Shown here: piece by piece, positions 37,871-48,854 of the stretch
Numbering within the stretch: the first letter of the stretch is position 1
Layout: every line of letters begins with the position of its first letter
Source: Heterostelium multicystogenum
Taxonomy: Eukaryota; Evosea; Eumycetozoa; Acytosteliales; Acytosteliaceae
Length of the DNA stretch: 64,000 nucleotides
Assembly: GCA_003667245.1 (NCBI GenBank)
Contig: RCNN01000051.1
Span: 62,001 to 126,000 of the forward strand
Direction of reading: 5' to 3'
Translations under genes and position numbers: made by a program
The notes under the pieces: model-generated
What the model was told of the DNA's origin: nothing
The model's input: only the letters and a program-made list of their open reading frames with translations
The model's database searches: none

Positions 37871-39481
37871 TCATTCTAAACTCCACTTGAGTGTTGTAAG
37901 TCCTATTTGAAGTTCATAATTTAAATAACTATTGGCATATTGAAGCTGAATGTTGGTTGGTGAATTGCAAGAATTTAGTATTATCACATGGATAGTGTTA
38001 TCTCCATTCAAGAATGCCAAGCTATTCAAACAGCTATCTAAGTTGCTAGTTATTATTGACTCTATTCTAAAACTGGGTTCAACAATGAATTTACTAAAAT
38101 GAGCAAGTCCATAGTATTCCACATTCAACATTACACTGTCATTGCTTGTGTCAATTGTGAGTAAACCACGACAGTTCTTGCAACCATTGTTGGTTGGACC
38201 ATCGTCGGTATCCAATGCAAGATTCCATTGTAGGACTGAGCTTGCCCAGTTTTGGACAGCTCCCATATAGAGATTTTCTGTGTTCCACACGAGATCGGAC
38301 CCGAAATCAGGTGCCCAATAGCCACCACTACATTCAGTCATGTGAATCTCTTTCTCTGGATATTTGTTATATACAATAGATTGGTTGCTGACATCACCTT
38401 GATAGCAATGAAAAGCTGTGGCATTCACATAAGGATATGCATCGGGGTTGCCAAGAATATCGAGTGCATAGTCCACAGTTATCCAGTTATGGTCGTAAAT
38501 TTATGATTCTAGTATCAGAGAGCCCATTTTCAACCAATTTTGGTCCTAGCAAACTGACCAACTCCGTTGCAACACTAGGTGGAACATACATTCCAGGATA
38601 GCTGTATGGTTGAAACAATGGTTCATTCTGAAGTGTTATTCCAAAAATATCGATTGATTCTTCCATTTTATATTTAAGAAGAAAAGATACAAAGAAATCG
38701 GTATAAAGATCATACTATATATTGAATGAAGATAATATTACCATTATTAGATTGACTTATAATATTATCTACAGAATAAAGAAATAGGATCATACCATAT
38801 CTAATAGAAGTTGTCCATTCGTTAAACTACCGGAGGTTTTCATCCATTTTGGTGCAGTCCATGGACTGTATATTAATTTTACATTTGGATTGATCAATTG
38901 AATTTGTTTGATAATAGGAATGGTATATTCTCTGTCAACGTCGATAGACAGATTAGCCAGCTTGTAGTCTCCAGCATAATCATCATAGGTATAGTTGCTC
39001 AAGGAAAAATCACATGCACTAGCTGGAACTCTTACCATTGAAAGTCCAATGCCATCAGATGGGTCGAAAAGCATTCTCAACACATTGACTCCATTGGTTC
39101 TATTGGCATCAATAAGTTCACTAAATAAGTAGGCCGAAGATTGGGTTAAAGCAGCACCATATCCATAAACTTTCTTTCAAAATATAAGGAAACGGAAATC
39201 AGTAAATGGTAGTTATTTATTATGGAATCACAATGATTGATACTAACTTGATATTTGATTGTACTATCTATTGATATAATATTGTTGGTCTGTTTGGTAT
39301 CGAAGGATGAATTGAAGTATATATCATCCATTCGTTGGAATAGAAGTGATTCATCTAGTGTCGTCACCCATACTTGCACAGGTCCAGGTCCTTTATAAGA
39401 TGCATCTGTCAACGACAGCAACAGACTTTCAAAACAAAACACAACAAATATCAAACAAGTCCAATGCCAATGTATTATCAT
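37871..39481 (-). CDS. GH30 lysosomal glucosylceramidase-like enzyme
   Basis: Family GH30 acid beta-glucosidase (glucosylceramidase) that hydrolyses glucosylceramide in the lysosome. The start at 39481 gives a signal peptide (HWHWTCLIFVVFCFESLLLSL). Family motifs follow: YGYGAALTQSSAYL, SMVRVPASACDFS, YSPWTAPKWMKTSGS, then IFGITLQNEPLF with the acid/base Glu, DHNWITVDYALDIL, and IHMTECSGGYW with the nucleophile Glu. The C-terminal beta-domain is present. Introns are at 39174-39247 and 38715-38795. One slip sits near 38500, where an extra T in AAATTTACG separates the two catalytic halves. All catalytic residues are there. The length of about 480 residues fits the family. Confidence 0.93.
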
Positions 39482-39778
39482 TCTTTATAGGTGTAGCATA
39501 ATCATTTAGATACTACTTTGCCATCAACTCAAAGAAGAGAAGTAATAAATTAAAAAAAATATCATGATATTTCATGAGTTGCGGATGCGTAATTTGAATT
39601 GTTAATAATATCATTAAGATGATAAACAAACTGTTTAATTTATAAATTATTTTATTTTAGCCCACTATTTTATGTTTTAAATTTAAATTGATTAAATTGA
39701 TGTATTATTAGTTTTTTTCAAGTGACATCAAAATCGGCTTTAAATATATATATTATAGTTTATAAGATTTGATGGACA

Positions 39779-41142
39779 ATGACAGAGTTTACTTTTGACA
39801 GTTCAAAATCTATTGATCAGGAGATTGGCTCCTATCTATTTGGTGCATGGCTCTATATTTTGACGTTGGTCGGCTTGCTTAGTGCAATCAAAGTTATAAA
39901 TGTCAAGTTTATTAAGATCATATTGAAATGGTTCATCATTCTGCTGATTGCCTTGTCTACTCTCAATATTACATTGGTCGTGCTAATGGACCAGCCTTAC
40001 CTCAAGTATCCATCGGATGCATTTGCAATGCTTCCTTCAGGTAGTAGCTACATGGTGCCTCTAAACGGTCATCATTTACACTTTAGATGCTATGAAAATA
40101 CCCATAACAATTGTAACCAATCCAATACACAATGCAAAACAATTTTATTCGATTCAGGTATGTCTTGTATTCGTTATTTTATGAGACTATATTGACTTGG
40201 GTACTTGTTAGGAATGCCTTTCTATTCAAGCATATGGGGCAGTGTTGTCAAAAGCATGGATAAGGCAATGAATAATAAAATAAATAGAACTGCTGAGTTT
40301 GCAGAGATTAGAAGATATTGTCTGTACGATAGATATGGATACGGGTGGAGTGATCCTCGCAAAGAGTCGGTTGGAGCTGCTCAGATGGTGGACGATCTAT
40401 CTCAATATTTGGATGTACTGGGTGTAGGAAAGTGATCCGATTATATTTGTTGGCTGGTCTTATGGAGGTGTAATTGGACAGATGTTTACATCACAGAATA
40501 AAAGTGCAGGATTAGTGCTGGTAGATTCAATGGATCTAGTTGATGGACACGACGATGTACTCATAGAAAACATTGTAGAAGGCAAAAAATGTAAGTTTCA
40601 CATGCTATCTATCCACTCATTGACAGCATTTTAATTATTTCCATAGTCATTTTTATTATTGGATTTCCTTAGAATAACAGGTATTCCAAGATTATTAGAT
40701 ATGTATCCATTACAAAGTGGTTATTTCGGTGCGAATATTCAGATGGATGCACATTTGAAATACTATTCAAACCAAGTATTTTTAAATTCTGACTTCTTAA
40801 AAGCTTCATGGTATGAGCTAAGCTCCTTAATGGAGTCGCTGGCGGATTTAGAAACTCAAATCAATAGCAGCATGGCAATAAAAAATGGCTATCCATTTGG
40901 ATCTACTCCACTTGGTAGTTCTCACGGCAGCAGACAACGGTGACCATGATTGGATAGAACGACAGTCGACTTTGGCGGGATACTCTTCAAATAGTATCCA
41001 TATTATAGATAACGACACCAATCATTTCATTCCACTTCAATCACCAGATTCAATTGTAAATTCCATAGCTAAATGCATCTCCTTTAATGAATCAACTATA
41101 GTAGTAATAATATTAAACTTATGTAATACAAAACCAATATAA
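39779..41142 (+). CDS. Membrane-anchored alpha/beta hydrolase (frameshifted)
   Basis: Alpha/beta-hydrolase fold protein of about 430 residues. The N-terminus has two hydrophobic segments (YLFGAWLYILTLVGLLSAI and IILKWFIILLIALSTLNITLVVLM) that should anchor it in a membrane. The hydrolase core follows: YDRYGYGWSDP (oxyanion region), FVGWSYGGVIGQMF with the nucleophile Ser in GxSxG, LVLVDSMD, and the catalytic His in NDTNHFIPLQSP. Introns lie at about 40159-40211 and about 40590-40646. Single-base slips occur near 40430 (AAA run), 40590 (A6 run) and 40915. Substrate is unknown; lipases, epoxide hydrolases and esterases share these motifs. It is transcribed divergently from the GH30 gene. Confidence 0.85.
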
Positions 41143-41287
41143 CAAAAAATATTTCTCTCCCGAGCTGGAAAGTCTTGATAATTATTGGAAAGTCTAATTA
41201 TTTATATGATCAAATTTATTAGGTAATTTGTTTTTCATTTTCTTTCTGTACAAAATTTGAGTTTGATCTAAAACTTGTCCTTGTGTT

Positions 41288-42491
41288 TTAGGCTTTCTTG
41301 GTTGGGTGTGTACGCAAATAGGCATCATATTCAGTCTTTTGCTTGTGGAAGTTTGACTCTAGGATCTTTCCTTCCTCTTCCATTCTTTGGTTCTTTGTAA
41401 GGTGACCCCACTTTTCTTTGAGAGCACCCTTAATCTTTTGCATTTGAGATGGCTTGTGTGGCTCACCGTGCAAGTAGGTGTCTGGATTCTCAGTTGAGCT
41501 GACAGTGTGGAGAGCATCTTCATCATAGTAGTTGTCATAACCTAACTTCTCGGCTGAACGGTTGATACCAACAGTATCTCCTAGCTTCTTGGTCTTGGTC
41601 TCTGTAACAGTCTCGGTCTCTCCACCTAATGAATCACGTTCAACTACCTTCTCAGTGACGGTCTCTGTAATTTCATTTGGTCTTTGGATAGTTTCGGTGG
41701 TGGTCAAAGTCTCAGAGATACGTGGAGATAGCAAGTGGGCATTTCCTTCTGGTAAAGTGCTGTTGAGCTTTTGGTGAGGTAGTGATGTTGGTAGTAGAGG
41801 TAATGGTGTCTCCTGGGATGGTGGTAACAATTGGATCAATTATATGTGTGGTGGCATCCGAAGGCAAAGATGTAGTGCTTGATGTAAGACCTGGGTTGAC
41901 AAGGACAGTCTCAGTGACTGGTCTACCCTCAGCGTTCAAGTGTGCTTCTGACTCAAGATGTGGACCAAAGTCTGAATCTAGATTACTTCTTGATGTGGAG
42001 AAAGACTCACTCTCATGGTAATTTGGATTCATTTACATTTGACCATGATGGTACTCTGGAATCATCTTTTGCTCAAAAAACATTGGTGTGCTCTCCACCA
42101 AGAGTTGTCTCTTCCAAATTCTCAGTAAAACCGGGAGTGGAAGTAGCAGTGGTTGAAGCAATGTTTGAAGATGATAGAGATGGCTGGTTACTATAAGTAA
42201 CACTTTCACCTGGCTTATCATCAAAGAATTTTTGAATACAGGACCTTCATCAATGGATGTTAGTTTTATGATTAAATGGATAGTAGATATAGATATTATT
42301 ATGACATACCATGACTTTCAGACTCTTGGAGTGGAGTGGCATGCTCCATAGACATCTGTTTGCCTGGAATTGGAGATGAAAACTCCTCAGCACGAGTAGT
42401 AGTGAATGGAGAGTTGGATGGCTCATAGTTGTAGGAATCACCATCCTTGGAAGGAAGGTAAGTTGTACTGTTTTTTAAATTCAGTTGACAT
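41288..42491 (-). CDS. Thr/Glu-repeat protein with possible CsbD-like tail (frameshifted)
   Basis: I draw one gene from ATG 42491 (MSTEFK...) to 41288. The middle is rich in S, T, P and E with short repeats (TETVTEKVVE, ETETVTETKTKKLGD). The C-terminal 55 residues (MQKIKGALKEKWGHLTKNQR, then MEEEGKIL) look like a short helical CsbD/stress-protein segment, but the match is weak. An intron is visible at about 42257-42309 (donor CATG|GTATGT). Slips in an A6 run (42473), an A5 run (about 42230), a T6 run (42075) and near 41760 must be crossed. An in-frame TAA at 42033-42035 also interrupts it and is not explained by an indel in a homopolymer. Function is not known. Degenerate status is possible. 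Confidence 0.5.
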
Positions 42492-43660
42492 TGTTTAAGG
42501 AAAATTAAAGTATTTTAAATACTATCAGATTCTATAATAATAGTTATATTATATATTTATATTTGTTATTTATTTATTTATTTTTTAAACTTATGGTTTA
42601 GATTTATCTGTTTGGATTTGATTACAAAAGTCGAATGGAGTTTGCTTGATATAAATTAATCTAAATAGCCAAAGCTTGATTTCTTGACAATGGCGTCAGG
42701 CTTCTAGTTGGACACAAAAATTAACAATATAGATTTAAAAAAGGAATTATTAGATATTAATTGAAGAGGGAGTAGTAGTGTTACTATCCATTTTTAAAGA
42801 TAGACACCTAAGATCTCTTGTTTTAGCAGTAAATTATCTAAAATGGAAAACAGGAGATTTTCATTGCAGGGTTTACAATTTTTTGGCTGTCCAATGGTAT
42901 TTTCAATGAAATGTTTTTCAATTGTTTGGGCCTCTTGAGCTTATCCTTGGAATTAATTTACCCACAAAATTTCATTGATATCTGATAATTATTGTTGGAC
43001 CAATAATAAAAAATTTCCAAACCTCTGCCAAATAAAAAAATAAAAACAAAAATTACTTTATTTGGAAAAAATAGATAAAATCGAAAGATAAAAAATGGTT
43101 TTTTTTGACAAGTGGAAGTAGTCCTTTTTTGTTACTTTCCTTGGGTCTGTGCTATTCGAAAATAATACCTACCTTTTAGTGATTAAACTAAGGCGAGAAT
43201 CATAAATTACCAGGACCTCCAAAGACTTGGCAAATCTAATTAGAACCAAAATGGAAAAAATTGTAGCATTTACATTTTAACCAAAATAAGTTAAAACTCT
43301 TTTTGGTTAAAAAATAGACTCCTCTGGAGCTCAGCTGAATATTAATATTAATTATCTTGATTTGGATAGTGAATGAATGAATAATAGTTTTAATATGGAG
43401 TTTATGGGTTTGTTTCTTTGTTGTGACATTTGAATTTATTTAGTATCATTTTACATTGAGAAAATGGGCAAGATTATTATTGATGTAGAATGATGATTTC
43501 GATGGTTGGGTTTTTACTATTGTTGGCAAGATGGGTTTTGGTAATAGTTTTTAGTGTTGATTATGTTTCTAGTTGATTAAATTTGATTGGTACATATATT
43601 TGATGTTATAACTTATTTTCATTTTCCTTTCTTTTTATGAGGCTCCATCAAACTTAATAT
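42492..43660. other. Gene-free region of about 1.2 kb
   Basis: Upstream of the Thr/Glu-repeat gene and downstream of the 43661 gene, both on the minus strand. No ORF longer than about 60 codons. It is AT-rich and has one clear hairpin (43275-43312, listed separately). Nothing else is recognised. Confidence 0.45.
43275..43312. repeat. Perfect 12-bp inverted repeat, 14-base loop
   Basis: TTTTAACCAAAA at 43275-43286 and its reverse complement TTTTGGTTAAAA at 43301-43312, separated by 14 bases. The stem includes two adjacent G-C pairs (ACC/GGT), which makes chance a little less likely. It stands in a gene-free region. Confidence 0.7.
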
Positions 43661-44581
43661 TTACAACTGGCTGTGGATGCAATTGGAGGTGTAGTGTCTT
43701 GGGAAAGTTTGTTGCTGTGGTGGTGGAATCTGCTGAGACTGTTGTGGTGGTGTATGGACTTGAGGGGGTGAGTGAGTATGTGATCCTTCGAGTTTGATGG
43801 GTGGCTTTTGCATTTGAATGGATTGTTGCACTGGTGATTGGACTGGTGGCAAAGTCAATTGAGACAGTTGAGTTGGGGAGTTGTTGCTGTGTTGAATCGA
43901 AGGTTGTGGAATTTGATATTGTGGCTGCGCTTGTAACACTGACATCTGTTGAATTTGGGGTTGTTGTTGTGGTAGTTGTTGGTATTGTGGTTGTTGAACT
44001 TGTTGATGATGTTGTGGCTGATGATGTTGCTGCACTTGCTGGGGTTGCTGTTGTGGTTGTACATGTTGTTGTGCTTGTGGTTGTTGGGCCTGTTGTATTT
44101 GTTGTTGGGCATTGATATCTTGTGCACCACCTGGTAGATTTACGGACATCTTAAAGTCGCACTCGACACGAGTATCACGGAAACTAATGATAAAAGTAAC
44201 CTTTTGGTATTCGTGTGTGACTGGCTCAGATCCATCCTTTTTTTTCGATCTTCTTTTTGACCCACTCCTTTCCAGAGGAAAGTGTTGGGAAACCAGAACG
44301 AGCATTAAATGTGAAATACAAGTGTTGTACGCTGACCTTCTCACCATTGATAAGAGTGACTCTGTCTTTGGTGTAGCTACGCCACGAACGGAATGATGAG
44401 AAATGGTCTTTGAACAACTCGACTGGCAAACATCCGAGGGGTACACCCTTTTACTGTTTTACCGTAACCATTCTCGAGACGATCCCAATAGGATGGTATG
44501 TGCAACTTCAAGAAACTCTTGAAGTCTAATTTGTTTATAGAGTGATGTAAAATATGATTTATCAATCAATTGTTCTTCCAT
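43661..44581 (-). CDS. Unrecognised protein with globular N-terminus and Q/P-rich tail (frameshifted)
   Basis: Start ATG at 44581 (MEEQLIDKSYFTSLYKQ). The first about 150 residues are globular and are read through two or three frames. They include IPSYWDRLENGYGKTVKG, then LPVELFKDHFSSFRSWRSY, VTLINGEKVSVQHLYFTF and VTFIISFRDTRVECDFKMSV. From about 44110 down, the rest is a long Q, P, H-rich region with little structure. The mixture of a folded domain and a Q-rich tail suits a transcription-related or RNA-associated protein, but no family is recognised. Slips near 44540, 44440 and 44250 are probably sequence errors. Confidence 0.6.
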
Positions 44582-46004
44582 TTTGTTGCGGTTGTTGTTG
44601 TTGATGATTGATTGAGTGCTTGGTAAATTTAAATCTGTTTATAAAGTACTATAAATTTGATTATTTTCCTCAATGATAATATCTTACAAATCAATCACTA
44701 AATGTTTAATTAGAATTAAAGATAACAGGATATAATTATTTCATTCAATCATATACATGTTAGTTTAAACAACAAACATAAGTGGTGGTGAAGTGGAATA
44801 CAGGAAAAAGACATGATGTGTGAATGAAAAATAAAAAGTCAAGGTAAGAATTTTTAAAAGAGACAACATTTGAATGTTAGTATCAAGCAATGTTTTTAGG
44901 TATCTTAGATCAGTTTTGACAACAACCAACTCGGTAACAATGATCATTTAAATGAGGACATGATGTAGGTAATCATTAATTGATATGAACAATTGGTGAT
45001 TATAACATGGTGGAGCAGGTAAGATGGTTATGGGGCTCATCTTAATCTTAAAACATCAAATTCTTGAGATTAAGACAAAGAGATAGAGACAGTATGTGAG
45101 AAATTCAAATAACAATTATAAGGAGCATAATATTATAATATAATTGCAGCAAATCAATGGTATGTAACATAAATATTAATATTTAAATATTTAAATATAA
45201 AATAAATAAATAAATAAATTTTTAATTGTTGGGCACAAGAATAGGTAGTAGCAAGTATCTTTGTCTGCGTTGCTTCTTGTTGTTATTGTTGTTGTTGTGA
45301 AGGAGTAGTTGTAAAGTAGAGTCGGAGTAACATCGATGTCCAAACTATTTTTAAACCCACAAGCATTGGTTGTTGTCTAATTCACATTAACTTACAATTT
45401 TTTATTACTTTTTTAATTTTATTAAATATATTTAAAAATAATTAATTATTTATTTATCAAAAAATAATAAAGAAAATAAATAAAAATAAATAAAAAATAA
45501 ATTTAGTTTCGATTTTTGTTGTTACCACTAATTTCTTTTTTTTTTGATTTTTTATTTTTAATTTTTTTTTTTTTATGCAATGGGCTCTAGTCGAACTTCA
45601 TAAAGTAGTTACTTTTAAAAAATTCAAATTATGGTTATGCAGTAAAACAACAAAACAATAAAACATGAAATAAAAAAAAATTACAAAATAGAAATTGCAA
45701 AAAAAAAACAACAACAGAAGTAACCTAAAATTAATATTAATAAATAATAATATTATTAAATTGTATTGTATGTCGAAAACGTCGGTGAAGATAAATAATA
45801 AAAACATCATAGCAACAGCATATTAATACCCACCTTGTTGACAAGATTGACTTCAGCCAATTTAAATTCAATTGCAAACACGGTTTCAGAAAAGGAAACA
45901 TATATAATAGATTATACAGATATATACAAGTAATACCTATACTACTATAGTTGTTGATAGCGGAAGAAAACAAACAGTAACAGGAACAGCAGTTTAAAGT
46001 AAGA
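44582..46004. other. AT-rich intergenic region, about 1.4 kb
   Basis: Between the unrecognised minus-strand gene and spt4 (plus). It holds long A and T homopolymers (45410-45570) and repeats. No credible ORF. An ACCCACAA sequence at 45356-45363 resembles the upstream element of dictyostelid small RNA genes, but I see no structured RNA downstream. Confidence 0.4.
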
Positions 46005-46338
46005 ATGAGTTCAAGAAAAACAATCGCACCAACCAATTTTAAGAATGCCAAGGCATGCATTGGATGTGGATTGATCAAGACCCAACAGCAATTCGATGAG
46101 AATGGTTGCGAGAATTGTGGAGGCAGAAGAAGAACAACCGCCACTACACCCAAATTATGAAGGGTTCGTAGAATAGACATACATGTCCTTTTAAAGTAAT
46201 GGTGATACTAACATTGGTGATGTCATCTTTGAATAGTGTAATTGCTATTATGAAGCCAGGTGAAAGTTGGATCGCTAGAAAACAGGTTTGGAAACTCGTG
46301 TACCTGGATGTTATGCTATGAACTTGACAGATAAATAA
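46005..46338 (+). CDS. spt4: Transcription elongation factor Spt4 (zinc finger), frameshifted
   Basis: Small zinc-binding partner of Spt5 in the DSIF transcription elongation complex. The opening MSSRKTIAPTNFKNAKACIG shows the CIGCGL half of the zinc finger, with CENCGG following (C-x2-C ... C-x2-C). It ends with AIMKPGESWIARKQ (the family's SWVAKW) and VPGCYAMNLTDK before TAA at 46338. The middle, including PNYEGFV and an intron from about 46160 to 46230, requires a one-base slip at about 46150, and another is at about 46290. Total length is about 110 residues, normal for the family. It is a short gene that simple ORF filters would miss. Confidence 0.85.
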
Positions 46339-46865
46339 CCAAGTGCATACAGCATCTAACCAACTTATTATAACTATCAAAAATATCATAACTTTTCAAT
46401 GATTAATCATATGATTCATCGACTTGCACATTAGGCTGATTGATCATTTGTTATTCTTTAATTAGATATAACAATAACAACCACCTACTACCTATAAGAC
46501 CAGTATATTATTTGACTAAGAGACAATCCATACTTTACTTATACTGGAGCTCTACATTCCTTTCATATTAAATTATAGCAACTAGTATAAAGCAGATTAT
46601 CAAAATTTAAATAAACAATAATATCAATAATAAGAGAATAATGCTTTGAAGATTCTTTGGATGCTGCTAAGCAATAGTTGTTTGCTAGCTTCTACATGAA
46701 TTTATTGGATTATTGAATTATATAAGTTGTATTTAAACTTATATCGTAATGTATTGATGGTTAACAATTAGACAAAGGGAGTGGAGGGGCATGAACAAGA
46801 ATAGTGAAAATGAATGAAATAAAGGATTATGATTATTAAATAATGTAATGTAATGTATGTATATA
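46339..46865. other. Convergent intergenic region
   Basis: About 530 AT-rich bases between the ends of spt4 and vps28. No ORF or structured RNA recognised. Confidence 0.5.
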
Positions 46866-48026
46866 TTAATGTTTAATTGCTTTATAGAATGCATTATATG
46901 AACTATCGAGATCGAATAACAGTTGTCTTGTTTGATCTTCGTCCAACTCTTCGCTTGCCTTCATCTTGTTTGAGAGTGGTCATCCAGTTCATAATCTTTT
47001 CTTTTCCTTCAAAGTTGGAAAGCCATGAGTTTCTATTAAGACTTTCCAAAAGATCGCTGAGGAGTGGGTGAATATTATCGACTGCAACAAACTTTAGTCG
47101 AACAGAGTCCATTGTTGTAATAAAATGTTGAACTGTTTCTGCTACGTTCCTGTAAAAGTTGTTTAAGTTAATATGGATTCAAATGCAAAAGAGTACTAGT
47201 CTATGATTGTTAAACATACTTTGCATTCATCGATGAATCGTTGGAATCTGTATTTACATTATGCTCTAAAGTGGAAGGATATCCTTTATTTACCAATCTT
47301 TCATCTGTTGGTTAGTTCCGTGAAAAAAAGAATTAGATAGATTAGTATGATTTTGCTTCATAAGTATATGATATCTGTATACCGTTCGTTTGGTTGATAG
47401 TGATGACACATACATGCTGCTTTACAATCAAGATTATATTCTCGCATGAAATTAGATATGTTTGGAGTTAGATCTTTGACAAGAGTTTGAGATGTCTTGA
47501 ATTGTGCGATGAGCTTTGAGCATGCAGTTGTGTAATCTTTTGGCAATACGCTGTCTCTAATATATGCTTTCTCAAGGTGCTCAGTGACCTTGATGATGGA
47601 GTATAGTTCTGCTAAATTATCGTACATCTCTCTGTCCTTATTATTATTACATAGTTTTACTTCTTTTGTTACAATTTGTCCGTTCGATGTGTTTGTACCA
47701 CTGATCGCTGTTGGCGTTGCTCCTGTAGGATATCCATTTACATTTGCAGGCGAAACACCTGGTGGACCCAAGGGTATATGCGGTAAAGGTTTAGTTTTTG
47801 TGCTATCTTGATATGTTGGTGGACTTGGATAATACTAAATAACAAAAGCATGATGTTAATCATCTGAATCATATACTGAATCAAGTATTACATAACATAC
47901 TGGAGGAGGTGGTTCATTGATTGGTTGAGTTGGATAAAGGTTCTTGATCATTTGTGGAGGTTGTTGTGGTGGTTGACGTTGTGGCTGTACTTGTTGAAAG
48001 TGTTGTCTCACTGGAGGATTATTCAT
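46866..48026 (-). CDS. vps28: Vps28, ESCRT-I subunit
   Basis: ESCRT-I component acting in multivesicular body sorting of ubiquitinated cargo. The start at 48026 (MNNPPVRQHFQQ) opens a Q/P-rich stretch, then an intron (about 47838-47903, joining PPPP to YYPSPPTYQD). The core is family-typical: VTKEVKLCNNNKDREMYDNL, LAELYSIIKVTEHLEKAYIR, TTACSKLIAQFKTSQ and YNLDCKAAC. After two more introns, the C-terminal four-helix domain reads MDSVRLKFVAVDNIHPLLSD, WLSNFEGKEKIMNWMTTL and then EELDEDQTRQLLFDLDSSYN, which binds ESCRT-II. One slip is at about 46985, just after TTL; the rest is clean. The Q/P-rich N-terminus is longer than in animals. Confidence 0.95.
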
Positions 48027-48612
48027 AATTAATTTATTAATAATAAATCGGTCTAAATTATAAAACATATATATTTTAAATACAAAAAATACAAAAAAAC
48101 AAAACTATAATTTCAAGTTATTTATTTGTTATCTTCTTCTTCTTCTCTTCTGTATCTGTCTATGTCTATGTCTATATCTATGTTTCTGTCTCTGTCTCTA
48201 TCTTTTTCCTTCTTGTTTATAAATCTAAATGCAACTCCTACTAATCTTAATCAATAACAAGCTACAATGAAAGAATGTGATTAATCAATTAACAAAAAAG
48301 TTAAGCTGCCACTGTTGAGTATATATAAAGGTCCTGTTGTTATTAATATTACTATTATTATTACTATTATAATGTGTTTAAAATGAAATGTAGTTTGGTT
48401 AGTTGTTGTGTTAATAAAGATTATTATTAATAATAATAAAGGTAATATAATGTGGTTTTTATTTTTTGGTTTTTTTTTATTGCGAAATTTTTTTTAGATT
48501 TTTGGGAAGAAGAGAAACAATTCAAGACAGAGAGTACGTTGTTTCAGAAAATTATTGATGTTTCTTGGTGGTGGCTTAGAGAACAGATTAAACTTAGAAG
48601 CCAACATAAATA
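48027..48612. other. Intergenic region upstream of vps28
   Basis: About 590 AT-rich bases. A TATATAAAG box near 48325 on the plus strand is followed by ATT repeats. The 90-codon plus-strand frame at 48452-48724 starts without an ATG, is F/K-rich and overlaps the small minus-strand candidate, so I do not call it. Confidence 0.4.
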
Positions 48613-48796
48613 TCATTTGAAATATCGATTGTTTAACATGATAGATAGCTGCAGCTCAGGTGTTGTTTTGTTTTCACTCATGAATTCTGTTGCTATTGTC
48701 ACACCTGCCAATTTAAGATCTTAAGTATGTGCGAATAGTTTTGGATGGTGTAGCTGCAGTTCCTTTTGTCTCTAAATTGACATTTTGATTGAACAT
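48613..48796 (-). CDS. Candidate small protein of about 60 residues (one frameshift)
   Basis: The ATG at 48796 starts MFNQNVNLETKGTAATPSKT, then one slip near 48725 leads into LKLAGVTIATEFMSENKTTP and ELQLSIMLNNRYFK before TGA at 48613. It has balanced composition with no homopolymer tract, unlike random AT-rich DNA. I cannot name a family. It lies between vps28 and pigY, all on the minus strand. It may be a real small gene or an exon of one. Confidence 0.35.
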
Positions 48797-48854
48797 TGTG
48801 TTGAATTGATGTGAAATGAAATGAGATTGACTGATTGACTGACTGGCTATTGAT

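Noticed and set aside
43801..44115. Hydrophobic V/A-rich plus-strand frame
   Set aside because: Antisense of the Q/P/H-rich tail of the minus-strand gene; CAA-rich repeats give V-rich shadows.
45356..45363. ACCCACAA, like the upstream element of dictyostelid small RNA genes
   Set aside because: No structured or GC-richer RNA follows; a single 8-base match is weak.
48452..48724. 90-codon plus-strand frame
   Set aside because: No clear ATG, starts in a T-rich run, and overlaps a better minus-strand candidate.
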